From an uncultured Lachnospiraceae bacterium (GTDB taxonomy: Bacteria; Bacillota; Clostridia; Lachnospirales; Lachnospiraceae), in NCBI GenBank assembly GCA_944377385.1, contig CALWET010000013.1, positions 1 to 41,666 on the forward strand: DNA of 41,666 bases, written 5' to 3'. Shown piece after piece: positions 1-6,288 of the stretch. The notes below the pieces were generated by a model. That model saw only the letters and a program-made list of their open reading frames with translations, made no database searches and was not told the origin of the DNA. Numbering within the stretch: position 1 is the first letter of the stretch; each line of letters opens with the position of its first letter. The position numbers were made by a program, and so were the translations under genes.

Positions 1-122
1 GTTACCCATACCATTTCTGCGAATGGCTGCGTGATTGCTCCGGCGACAAGGTTTATCTTATCCTTGCTGATCTCGCCGGACGAGAGTATAATACCCTTAT
101 CTAAAAGAATGTTATTATTCAT
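1..122 (-). CDS. Partial small gene of an integrative element, function unknown
   Basis: Forty codons are visible, starting MNNNILLDKGI and running off the left edge of the window, so the C-terminus is missing. The ATG at 122 has an excellent ribosome site (AGGAGG about 5 nt upstream on the minus strand), which is why I accept it. I do not recognise the family. The gene points away from the tRNA-Ser scar at 307-361 and into the presumed element, so it is probably the element's terminal gene at this junction. It is not recognisably an integrase in the part visible. Confidence 0.55.
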   Translation of the reverse strand, partial: MNNNILLDKGIILSSGEISKDKINLVAGAITQPFAEMVWV

Positions 123-141
123 GTGTCCTCCTTGTTCTGAA

Positions 142-169
142 TGGTGCCCGTGGTGCCCAAATGGTGCCC
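142..169. repeat. Three copies of TGGTGCCC at an element end
   Basis: TGGTGCCC occurs at 142-149, 151-158 and 162-169, just upstream of the start of the partial gene on the minus strand and about 140 bp from the tRNA scar. Closely spaced short direct repeats near an attachment site are typical of integrase/excisionase arm sites or of a repressor operator. Which of these applies is inference. A further 8-bp inverted repeat (AAAATCCC at 224-231, GGGATTTT at 252-259) lies between this array and the scar. Confidence 0.4.
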
Positions 170-306
170 GGACGGGAAAAATGAAGTTGTAAGGTTATGC
201 GGACACAAATAACAAGATACGAAAAAATCCCATTTTTACAGGCTTGCAGGAGGGATTTTATACGGACTTGTGCGGAGATATAAGGGGTTTTATCCGCTTC
301 ACGCCC

Positions 307-361
307 CTCGAAATCAGTTTGTCGGGCAACCGGCACGTGGGTTCGAATCCCACCGTCTCCG
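307..361 (+). other. Displaced 3' half of tRNA-Ser(CGA): attachment-site scar
   Basis: The segment reads as a tRNA-Ser from the anticodon loop (CTCGAAA, anticodon CGA) through a class-II variable arm (GTCGG-GCAA-CCGGC), a perfect T arm (GTGGG-TTCGAAT-CCCAC) to the 3' acceptor strand CGTCTCCG. The matching 5' half is absent: no GGAGACG acceptor strand, D arm or complementary anticodon 5' stem lies upstream. This is the classical product of a tyrosine-recombinase element integrating into the 3' end of a tRNA gene, with the intact tRNA expected at the other, unseen junction. The element would lie to the left and the old chromosome to the right. Confidence 0.8.
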
Positions 362-370
362 CTCAGGAAG

Positions 371-400
371 CCGGCGATGCAGATGCATCGTCGGTTTTTT
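371..400 (+). terminator. Intrinsic terminator of the tRNA-Ser locus
   Basis: An 11-bp stem (CCGGCGATGCA / TGCATCGTCGG, one G-T wobble) with a tiny loop is followed by six T. It begins 10 bp after the tRNA 3' end, so it is most likely the original terminator of the tRNA gene. This supports the chromosome lying to the right of the scar. Confidence 0.85.
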
Positions 401-465
401 GTATAGGGAAAGGGTTGATAATATATTCAACCATAACTTATAAAATATCTTTAAAATGTAAAATT

Positions 466-516
466 ATCAGTTATAACTGATGAAAATATTTATAACTTGT
501 TGAATTTTAGTTATAA
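466..516. repeat. Palindromes upstream of the truncated DUF4143 gene
   Basis: A perfect 16-bp palindrome ATCAGTTATAACTGAT (466-481) is followed by an interrupted one, TTATAACT (490-497) with AGTTATAA (509-516). The same half-site appears a third time near 433-440. The array sits immediately upstream of the DUF4143 fragment at 543. This mirrors the arrangement in front of the complete ATPase gene (861-960), although the half-site sequence differs. An autoregulatory operator is the simplest reading, by inference. Confidence 0.6.
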
Positions 517-542
517 GTGAATCGTTGAGAAAAGGATATTAA

Positions 543-791
543 ATGACGGTCGGCAGGATCGGGGACCGAGAAATAGATTTTGTTTGCAATAGATCCGGGG
601 AAAAGCTATATATTCAGGTAGCATATCTACTTGCATCAGAAGAAACTATTGCCCGTGAGTTTGGAGCTTATAATTCTATCCGTGACAACTTTCCTAAGTA
701 TGTAGTCTCGCTTGATGAATTTGACATGAGCAGAGACGGAATCAAACATAGGAATATACGTGATTTCCTTTTGATGGATGAGTGGGATTAA
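543..791 (+). pseudogene. C-terminal fragment of a DUF4143-type ATPase
   Basis: The 82 residues match the C-terminal part of AAA-ATPase/DUF4143 proteins: the GDREIDFV...LYIQVAY stretch is the PD-(D/E)xK-like core, followed by the usual tail ending FDMSRDGIKHRNIRDFLL. The whole ATPase domain (Walker A and B) is missing, and a TAA stop lies directly before the ATG. A weak AAGG ribosome site precedes the ATG, so a short protein could still be made, but by family comparison this is a decayed gene. Full-length relatives run about 400-450 residues. Confidence 0.8.
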
Positions 792-860
792 ACTTGTAAG
801 TATCAGGAAACGCAAATTAGTCAATTATGATTTAGTCAACCATAAATGATTAAAATGAAT

Positions 861-960
861 ACACTTTTACCTTGTAAAAAGTGTTAGATAACACACTTTT
901 ACGTTGTAAAAAATGTTAAAATATCCATTTTTACGTTGAATAAAATGTGAAAATGGATAT
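861..960. repeat. Three tandem dyads upstream of the DUF4143 ATPase
   Basis: Dyad 1 is ACACTTTTAC-CTT-GTAAAAAGTGT (861-884), dyad 2 ACACTTTTAC-GTT-GTAAAAAATGT (893-916), and dyad 3 has perfect 11-bp arms ATATCCATTTT (921-931) and AAAATGGATAT (950-960) with TTACGTTG inside. A linking palindrome GTGTTA-GA-TAACAC (881-894) joins dyads 1 and 2. The three units are about 30-40 bp apart and share a TTTTAC(C/G)TTG core. They are not followed by U-tracts on either strand in a way that suggests terminators. They look like a multi-site operator for the downstream gene. Confidence 0.65.
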
Positions 961-1056
961 TTCCCATAGAAATAACAGGATGAATATGGTATTGTATGTT
1001 TAGAGATCATTGACATATCCCCCTTTGATCAGATGACGATATATGAAAGGCATCAT

Positions 1057-2370
1057 ATGTACAGAGAAGCAATAAATAAATTATATACTTGGAAAAATGC
1101 TAAATATCGTAAGCCACTCATCATAGAAGGAGCCCGACAGGTTGGAAAGACCTGGCTTATGAAAGAATTTGGGAAAGAGGCTTATAAGGATACTGTATAT
1201 ATAAATTTTGATTCCAATCAACATATGCAGGCTCTTTTTTCTGCCGGGATTGATCCCAAGCGTATTATTGAGGGACTTGAACTATATGTGGGGAAAAAGA
1301 TCATACCTGGAGATACATTGTTGATATTTGACGAAGTTCAAGAAGTACCAAGGGCATTGACCTCTTTAAAGTACTTCTGTGAAGAAGCACCCCAGTATCA
1401 CATCATGTGTGCCGGGTCTCTTTTGGGCATAGCTTTGCATGAGGGAACATCATTTCCTGTAGGCAAGGTAAACCTATTAAAGCTATATCCGTTATCATTT
1501 ACAGAGTTTTTGATGGCAGTAAAAGACAAACGATATGCAGAGATCCTGAAAAGCAGGGATCGTCAGATGATAAATGCTTTCAGGGAGACATTTACAGAGA
1601 CACTTAGACAATACTATTTTGTCGGAGGCATGCCGGAGGCAGTTCAAAGCTTTATCGAAGAAAAAGACATGATAAAGGTAAGAGATATACAAAGTCGTAT
1701 CTTAGCTGCTTATGAACAGGATTTTTCAAAGCATGCTCCTGCCAATATCGTGCCACGCATACGCATGGTCTGGAACAGCCTGCCATCACAGTTGGCAAAA
1801 GAAAACAAGAAATTTATTTATGGTCTTATACGTGAGGGTGGCAGAGCCAAAGACTATGAAACTGCGATCATGTGGCTGTCTGACTGTGGTTTGGTACATA
1901 AGGTCAGCAGGGTCAATGCCGGCAGGCTCCCTCTGAAAGCATATGAGGACCTAAAAGCCTTTAAGCTCTATCTGCTGGATGTGGGTCTGTTAGGCTGCCT
2001 GTCCGGACTGGACCATAAGACCATACTTGATGGAAATATGCTATTTACTGAATTTAAGGGAGCATTGACCGAGCAATATGTGTGCCAGCAGCTTAGCTCC
2101 ATGGATGATCTGGACTTTTATTATTACACAAATGACCGCGGGACCAGTGAAGTGGATTTTGTGATAAGCTGCGACGGACATATAGTCCCGCTGGAGGTAA
2201 AGGCCGAATTAAATCTAAAAGCCAAGAGTCTGAAAGCATATCAAGAAAAGTTTGATCCTGAGATATGTATCAGGACATCCATGGCAGATTATAAGCGAGA
2301 ATCATGGCTGATAAATCTCCCGCTTTATGAGATCGGAGAGATCAGGAGTGAGTTGAGTGGGATTTGGTAG
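1057..2370 (+). CDS. AAA-family ATPase with DUF4143 domain
   Basis: The protein (437 residues from this start) has a Walker A GARQVGKT at residues 25-32, a Walker B LLIFDEVQEVP near 88-98 and a C-terminal DUF4143 region. That region carries EVDFVI...PLEVKAE, the PD-(D/E)xK-nuclease-like core seen in this family. Family members are widespread in accessory DNA; their cellular role is not established, and a nuclease-linked or toxin-antitoxin-like role is only a hypothesis. I chose ATG 1057 because GAAAGG lies 6 nt before it. An upstream in-frame ATG at 1033 has no ribosome site. The gene sits behind the palindromic array at 861-960 and is low in GC like its neighbours, consistent with transfer. 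Confidence 0.85.
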   Translation: MYREAINKLYTWKNAKYRKPLIIEGARQVGKTWLMKEFGKEAYKDTVYINFDSNQHMQALFSAGIDPKRIIEGLELYVGKKIIPGDTLLIFDEVQEVPRALTSLKYFCEEAPQYHIMCAGSLLGIALHEGTSFPVGKVNLLKLYPLSFTEFLMAVKDKRYAEILKSRDRQMINAFRETFTETLRQYYFVGGMPEAVQSFIEEKDMIKVRDIQSRILAAYEQDFSKHAPANIVPRIRMVWNSLPSQLAKENKKFIYGLIREGGRAKDYETAIMWLSDCGLVHKVSRVNAGRLPLKAYEDLKAFKLYLLDVGLLGCLSGLDHKTILDGNMLFTEFKGALTEQYVCQQLSSMDDLDFYYYTNDRGTSEVDFVISCDGHIVPLEVKAELNLKAKSLKAYQEKFDPEICIRTSMADYKRESWLINLPLYEIGEIRSELSGIW

Positions 2371-2402
2371 GCTGATAATTTCTGAAACACCGGAGAAAGA
2401 CA

Positions 2403-2520
2403 ATGACAGATAAAGACAGACTTGAAGCATTTGAAAGGATGCAGCGGGAAATAAGTGAAAAATATACCAGCACCAGCGAAAGGCTGACGGCATTGAAAGC
2501 TGAGGGCAGGGAAATTTACA
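2403..2520 (+). pseudogene. 5' part of a small conserved clostridial ORF, cut off
   Basis: A good start (GGAG, 7 nt, ATG at 2403) opens MTDKDRLEAFERMQREISEKY and continues TSTSERLTALKAEGRE. This resembles the N-terminal half of short (about 60-70 residue) helical hypothetical proteins that I recall as common in Clostridia. Around base 2515 the similarity ends and the reading frame runs on, to a stop at 2627, through antisense sequence of the AbiEii gene. The break coincides with the downstream edge of the toxin-antitoxin module, suggesting the module replaced the rest of this gene. Confidence 0.45.
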
Positions 2521-2535
2521 TTTTGATTTCAAGGC

Positions 2536-3444
2536 TTATTCATCCAACAATCCACTGTTTAGTATTTTTTGCAAAGCAACAATCGCTGTTTCATAGGAGA
2601 TTCTTTCAAACAGCAAGCCTTCCGTAATATTTTCATAATCTGTCTTATATACATTCTCATCTATAATTTTTTGTAACAGCACTTTTAGATCTATATTTTT
2701 TTGTGCGGAAAGACAGCTTATATGCCCACTGCGTTCCATACGGACAAGTCCAAATAAATTTTTTAGTGAATCGTTGACTTCCACCACATCAAACATCTTA
2801 TACAAATCATAAATATGTCTTGAGTGTTCCATTATCTTATTGTCAAGATAATAATCTCCTATTGCGAACAGCTTATCAATAAATGTTCGCTCCACTCCCT
2901 GAACATTAAGCTCAAACGGTTCCAACGAAAACCGGTTTATAAGGTCTTCTCGTTTTTCCTGTTTCAGATAATCATATATATAACTGGCCGCAGTCATTTT
3001 CCTGCTTGGATATGACCTAAGAAAAACTGAAGTCTCCACAATTAAATACTGTTTTACCATCGTAAAATCAAATATAGAAGGAAAATCAATGATGTATTTA
3101 TTATAATCCCGCCTGCTACGCACTTGTTCTGGATTATGGAGTTGGAACCCAAATTCATTGATTGTTGAAACAATATTTTCTTTTAAATGACGACGTTTAG
3201 CTTCAGAGGGCCTTTTTTCACTTTCCAGATTTAAATCGATATCCTCGGAAAAACGCTTAACAAGCCTGTAGCATTTTGAAAGGGATGTTCCACCCTTGAA
3301 TAAAATTTGCGGTTGCTTATCAACCAGCGATTTTAGAAACATGGTGACATAATAATCCTTTTCAATAATACCAGAATCAATTTTTAATGCTTCTGAAGCT
3401 AAAAGAATGATCTGCTGAAATAACTCTTTTTCATTGTGTAACAT
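2536..3444 (-). CDS. abiEii: AbiEii-type nucleotidyltransferase toxin
   Basis: The 302-residue protein has the hallmarks of the AbiEii/MNT toxin family: EKDY at residues 28-31, LFKGGTSLSK at 48-57 and FSEDIDL at 65-71. The GG-T/S motif and the D68/D70 acidic pair form the nucleotidyltransferase site. Characterised relatives transfer nucleotides to tRNA acceptor ends and block translation until countered by the AbiEi antitoxin. It is translated last in a two-gene operon and overlaps the upstream antitoxin gene by 14 nt. All motifs look intact, so the toxin should be active. Type IV toxin-antitoxin and phage-abortive roles are known for the family, not shown here. Confidence 0.88.
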   Translation of the reverse strand: MLHNEKELFQQIILLASEALKIDSGIIEKDYYVTMFLKSLVDKQPQILFKGGTSLSKCYRLVKRFSEDIDLNLESEKRPSEAKRRHLKENIVSTINEFGFQLHNPEQVRSRRDYNKYIIDFPSIFDFTMVKQYLIVETSVFLRSYPSRKMTAASYIYDYLKQEKREDLINRFSLEPFELNVQGVERTFIDKLFAIGDYYLDNKIMEHSRHIYDLYKMFDVVEVNDSLKNLFGLVRMERSGHISCLSAQKNIDLKVLLQKIIDENVYKTDYENITEGLLFERISYETAIVALQKILNSGLLDE

Positions 3445-4051
3445 TATAAATTATCCCGCTTTCTACCAGTGTACGCATTGTTTTATCAGGAAAATACGGC
3501 GAATAAATAGAGATAGATTCTCTTGTGATCCCGTTTTTATTGATGAACTCTGCAATGGTTTTTTTCTTCTCAGCGTCATAAAAGCCTGCATCAGTAAAAT
3601 TCATCAATTCAAGAAAGCTCATTGTTGCCGCATTGTTACTATCGACCGTAGTCCTTGCCCTGCGAAGTAATACTTTTTGACTGCCCACAGGCACCTCGCG
3701 AACTCGAGACGGTTCATTGTTTGTAAATACTTCCGTTATATTTGGCATTTGCGTAGAAAGACCCAGCATATTTATAAAGGTCATACCGGAAAAATAGCCA
3801 ATTATATTGTTTCCATCGTTTATATATTTTTTGATAATTACCTTTTTAGGGTTAAGTTTACTTTTACCTAGCGGCGTATCTACTGGTATATAGTAAACAC
3901 CTTTTTCAAAGCGGATTATTTTCTCCTCATCACAAAGGTTTTTGAGCTTTTTTTTGATCCATGGAAGGGAATACCCCTTATATGAAATTTCACTCAACAG
4001 TATCGCTTCGTTATAATCATAAATAGATACAAGATAATCAAAAAAATCCAT
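3431..4051 (-). CDS. AbiEi-like antitoxin/autorepressor (DUF6088-like)
   Basis: The 206-residue protein precedes and overlaps the AbiEii gene. The N-terminal part (about 1-60: YKGYSLPWIKKKLKNLCDEEKIIRFEKGVYYI, given here as a description of its winged-helix pattern) fits the DNA-binding domain of AbiEi antitoxins. The C-terminal part (from about 70) is the antitoxin domain. The start has AAAGG about 8 nt upstream. Relatives bind inverted repeats in their own promoter; such a repeat overlaps the -35 box here (4116-4144). The exact Pfam assignment is from memory. Confidence 0.8.
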   Translation of the reverse strand: MDFFDYLVSIYDYNEAILLSEISYKGYSLPWIKKKLKNLCDEEKIIRFEKGVYYIPVDTPLGKSKLNPKKVIIKKYINDGNNIIGYFSGMTFINMLGLSTQMPNITEVFTNNEPSRVREVPVGSQKVLLRRARTTVDSNNAATMSFLELMNFTDAGFYDAEKKKTIAEFINKNGITRESISIYSPYFPDKTMRTLVESGIIYNVTQ

Positions 4052-4094
4052 ATGTACACCTTTTTTATAATCTTATATATGTGTTCTTTTTAAA

Positions 4095-4144
4095 ATTATA
4101 TTATATTTTACATATTATATCAATATAAGGATATTTTTGATATA
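4095..4144 (-). promoter_or_regulatory. Promoter and inverted-repeat operator of the AbiE operon
   Basis: On the minus strand TTGATA (4118-4123) and TATAAT (4095-4100) are separated by 17 bp, a near-consensus sigma-A promoter. A perfect 8-bp inverted repeat, TATATCAA (4116-4123) and TTGATATA (4137-4144), covers the -35 box. This arrangement suits repression by the AbiEi-like protein. Confidence 0.7.
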
Positions 4145-4224
4145 TATCTTCATTATAAAAACAAAACTACCTACATTAGATCTTTTCATCGGCCTCAAAT
4201 AACACCTTCGCCACCATCTTTTTC

Positions 4225-4253
4225 TTGACAAAACTCCGATCTTGCTTTATCAT
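4225..4253 (+). promoter_or_regulatory. Sigma-A promoter of the metNIQ leader
   Basis: TTGACA (4225-4230) and TATCAT (4248-4253) are separated by exactly 17 bp on the plus strand. Transcription would start near 4260 and produce a leader of about 265 nt before metN, containing the Met-rich ORF and the terminator described separately. Confidence 0.75.
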
Positions 4254-4300
4254 ACGCCCCATAAGACGATAAATCATATTTTGATAAAGGAATTGTTTTA

Positions 4301-4429
4301 ATGATCTTTGCAACAGGCAGAATGATGGATATGGCTATGATGTTCGGCATGATGATGTGCATGTGCCGAATGTTTTTCATGTCAAAATCCCATACTGTGA
4401 GCATGGATCAGTGCCATTCAGACCGATAA
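4301..4429 (+). CDS. Methionine-rich leader peptide, candidate attenuator ORF
   Basis: A 42-codon ORF (MIFATGRMMDMAMMFGMMMC..., ending CHSDR) starts at ATG 4301 behind AAAGGA with about 9 nt spacing. Thirteen of its 42 codons are ATG, including runs of two and three. It lies between a sigma-A promoter (4225-4253) and an intrinsic terminator (4468-4502) that immediately precedes the methionine importer metNIQ. In amino-acid operons this layout is the classic leader-peptide attenuator: ribosomes stall at the regulatory codon when the charged tRNA is scarce. The sequence AGACC at the stop codon (4420-4424) can pair either with GGTC at 4443-4446 or with GGTCT inside the terminator's 5' arm (4474-4478). 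That translation occurs and regulates is inference. Confidence 0.6.
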   Translation: MIFATGRMMDMAMMFGMMMCMCRMFFMSKSHTVSMDQCHSDR

Positions 4430-4467
4430 ATATATTTAAAGCGGTCGATCATAATCATTTAGCTTTC

Positions 4468-4502
4468 AACGCAGGTCTATGCTACAGGACCTGCGTTTTT
4501 TA
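4468..4502 (+). terminator. Leader terminator (attenuator) before metN
   Basis: A perfect 10-bp stem AACGCAGGTC (4468-4477) / GACCTGCGTT (4488-4497) with a 10-nt loop runs into six T, ending 25 nt before metN. It follows the leader promoter, so full-length metNIQ mRNA must read through it. No S-box or T-box consensus is visible upstream. It may alternatively end transcripts from further upstream only, but no plus-strand gene other than the leader ORF is there. Confidence 0.85.
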
Positions 4503-4526
4503 TTGCATCACAAAGAGGAGATGAAA

Positions 4527-5549
4527 ATGAGTGTGAATGAGGAAAATATCATAGAGCTGCGGCACATAAGCAAAGAGTTCAAGACCTCGGGCGGACCGGT
4601 AACGGCTCTTTCCAATATCGATCTGAACATCAAAAAAGGCGAGATCTTTGGAATCATAGGTCTCTCCGGGGCAGGAAAGAGCACGCTGGTACGCTGCATA
4701 AACCTGCTGGAGGTCCCCACCAGCGGAGAGGTCATATTTGAAGGCAGGAACCTTGCAGCACTACCCGACAGGGAACAGCGCAGCGCCAGAAAGTCCATGG
4801 GCATGATCTTTCAGCAGTTCAATCTGCTGGCCCAAAGGAATGTCATCAAAAACATCTGCTTTCCTCTGGAGCTTTCGGGGGTACCCAAAAAGGAAGCGGA
4901 GGCTCGGGCCAAAAAGCTCCTTGAGCTAGTAGGACTTTCAGACAGGGCCAATTCCTATCCCTCACAGCTTTCCGGCGGTCAGAAGCAGAGGGTAGCCATA
5001 GCCAGAGCCATAGCTACTGACCCAAAGGTCCTCCTTTGTGACGAAGCCACCAGCGCCCTGGACCCTGATACCACCAAATCCATACTTGAGCTTTTGAAGC
5101 GTATCAACAGGGAGCTTGGGATCACGGTCATAATCATAACCCACGAGATGAAGGTCATAGAAGCCATATGTGACAGAGTGGCCATCATAGACCAGAGCCG
5201 TATCGCTGAGGTCGGAAGGGTATCGGATATCTTTTCAAATCCCAGGTCAAAGATAGGCAGGCGCCTGATACTTGGAGATGCGGTCAACAATGTAAGCTTC
5301 GATCAGAGCCGCAAGATCAGGATCAGCTTTGACGGCAGGAGCTCCATGGAGCCGGTGATCGCAAACATGATACTTTCCATCAAGGTCCCCGTCAATTTCC
5401 TCTATGCCACCCTCAAGGACATAGGAGGCACGGCCTACGGACAGATGATAGTACAGCTGCCTGAGGATGAGACAGATGCCCAGAGGGCACTCACATATTT
5501 GAAAAGCATAGGCATAAAATACGAGGAGGTAACAGAAGCAGATGTTTAA
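4527..5549 (+). CDS. metN: Methionine ABC importer, ATP-binding protein MetN
   Basis: The ATPase of the D/L-methionine importer MetNIQ, working on the inner face of the membrane. Visible are Walker A GLSGAGKST (residues 45-53), Q-loop QQFN, signature LSGGQKQR (about 145-152), Walker B VLLCDEATSALDP and the H-loop THEM. The C-terminal 75 residues form the NIL/ACT-like domain that in the E. coli protein binds methionine and inhibits transport. Length (340 residues) is normal. ATG 4527 is chosen because AAAGAGGAG lies 6 nt upstream; ATG 4521 touches the ribosome site. metI overlaps its end by 8 nt, so the two are translationally coupled. Confidence 0.95.
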   Translation: MSVNEENIIELRHISKEFKTSGGPVTALSNIDLNIKKGEIFGIIGLSGAGKSTLVRCINLLEVPTSGEVIFEGRNLAALPDREQRSARKSMGMIFQQFNLLAQRNVIKNICFPLELSGVPKKEAEARAKKLLELVGLSDRANSYPSQLSGGQKQRVAIARAIATDPKVLLCDEATSALDPDTTKSILELLKRINRELGITVIIITHEMKVIEAICDRVAIIDQSRIAEVGRVSDIFSNPRSKIGRRLILGDAVNNVSFDQSRKIRISFDGRSSMEPVIANMILSIKVPVNFLYATLKDIGGTAYGQMIVQLPEDETDAQRALTYLKSIGIKYEEVTEADV

Positions 5550-6204
5550 TGCAGAGTTTATAGAGCTGTTCAGCAATGAGATAGGAGCAACACTGTACAT
5601 GGTCCTGATCTCCTCCCTCGTATCCTATATGATAGGGCTACCCCTTGGCGTACTGCTGGTGGTGACTGACCCGGAAGGGATAAGGCCCATGCCCCTCTTC
5701 AACAAGATACTGGGGCTCATAGTCAACCTGCTGCGTTCCGTTCCCTTCCTGATCATGATAGTCATAGCGCTTCCCCTTACAAGAGCCGTGGTAGGCACGA
5801 CACTGGGAGCTACGGCAGTCATACCTCCGTTGGTGGTATCAGCAGCGCCCTATGTGGCCCGTATGGTAGAGTCCTCCTTTAAAGAGGTGGACCGGGGAGT
5901 GATAGAAGCGGCAAAATCCATGGGAGCCTCTACCATGCAGATCATACTCAAGGTGCTCATCCCGGAATCAAAGCCATCACTGTTGCTGGGAGCTGCCATA
6001 TCCGTCACCACCATCCTCGGATATTCTGCCATGGCAGGTAATCTTGGCGGAGGCGGGCTTGGAGCCATAGCTATCAACTACGGCTATTACCGCAGAGAGC
6101 CCGTGACCATGTGGGCCGCAGTCATACTGCTCATGCTGCTGGTGCAGATCATACAGGAGCTGGGACTCAAGCTTGCAAAGCACAGTGACAAAAGAGCCAG
6201 ATAA
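5542..6204 (+). CDS. metI: Methionine ABC importer, permease MetI
   Basis: The 220-residue membrane subunit has about five hydrophobic segments and the EAA coupling loop (EAAKSMGASTMQIILKVLIP) that docks on MetN. The last helix ends LAKHSDKRAR. Length and order match MetI in Bacillota metNIQ operons. It starts inside the metN stop region (8-nt overlap). An 84-nt gap containing a hairpin separates it from metQ. Confidence 0.95.
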   Translation: MFNAEFIELFSNEIGATLYMVLISSLVSYMIGLPLGVLLVVTDPEGIRPMPLFNKILGLIVNLLRSVPFLIMIVIALPLTRAVVGTTLGATAVIPPLVVSAAPYVARMVESSFKEVDRGVIEAAKSMGASTMQIILKVLIPESKPSLLLGAAISVTTILGYSAMAGNLGGGGLGAIAINYGYYRREPVTMWAAVILLMLLVQIIQELGLKLAKHSDKRAR

Positions 6205-6226
6205 ATTAAACCTTTCAACAAGCAAG

Positions 6227-6258
6227 ATAAAGCTTCAGGTCCAAGGGCCAGGCTTTAT
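6227..6258 (+). other. Intercistronic hairpin metI-metQ
   Basis: ATAAAGC (6227-6233) and GCTTTAT (6252-6258) form a perfect 7-bp outer stem, with GG/CC pairs inside. No U-tract follows, so it is not a terminator. Position between the permease and the binding-protein gene suggests an mRNA processing or 3'-end stabilising element that lets metQ be made in excess; that role is inferred. Confidence 0.5.
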
Positions 6259-6288
6259 AAAATAAAATCACAAAAGAGGAGAATACTT

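Noticed and set aside
276..361. Complete functional tRNA-Ser
   Set aside because: GGAGATA at 275-281 only partly resembles the needed GGAGACG, and no D arm or 5' anticodon strand complementary to TCAGT exists between it and the anticodon loop.
4195..4404. Minus-strand 69-codon frame opposite the methionine-rich leader
   Set aside because: No ribosome site before its ATG and no recognisable domain. It is antisense to a region with a promoter, RBS and terminator on the plus strand.
4260..4500. SAM-I (S-box) riboswitch or T-box upstream of metN
   Set aside because: Searched by eye for the S-box core blocks and for the T-box AGGGTGG-ACCGCG motif on the plus strand; none is present. The only structured element is the terminator at 4468-4502.
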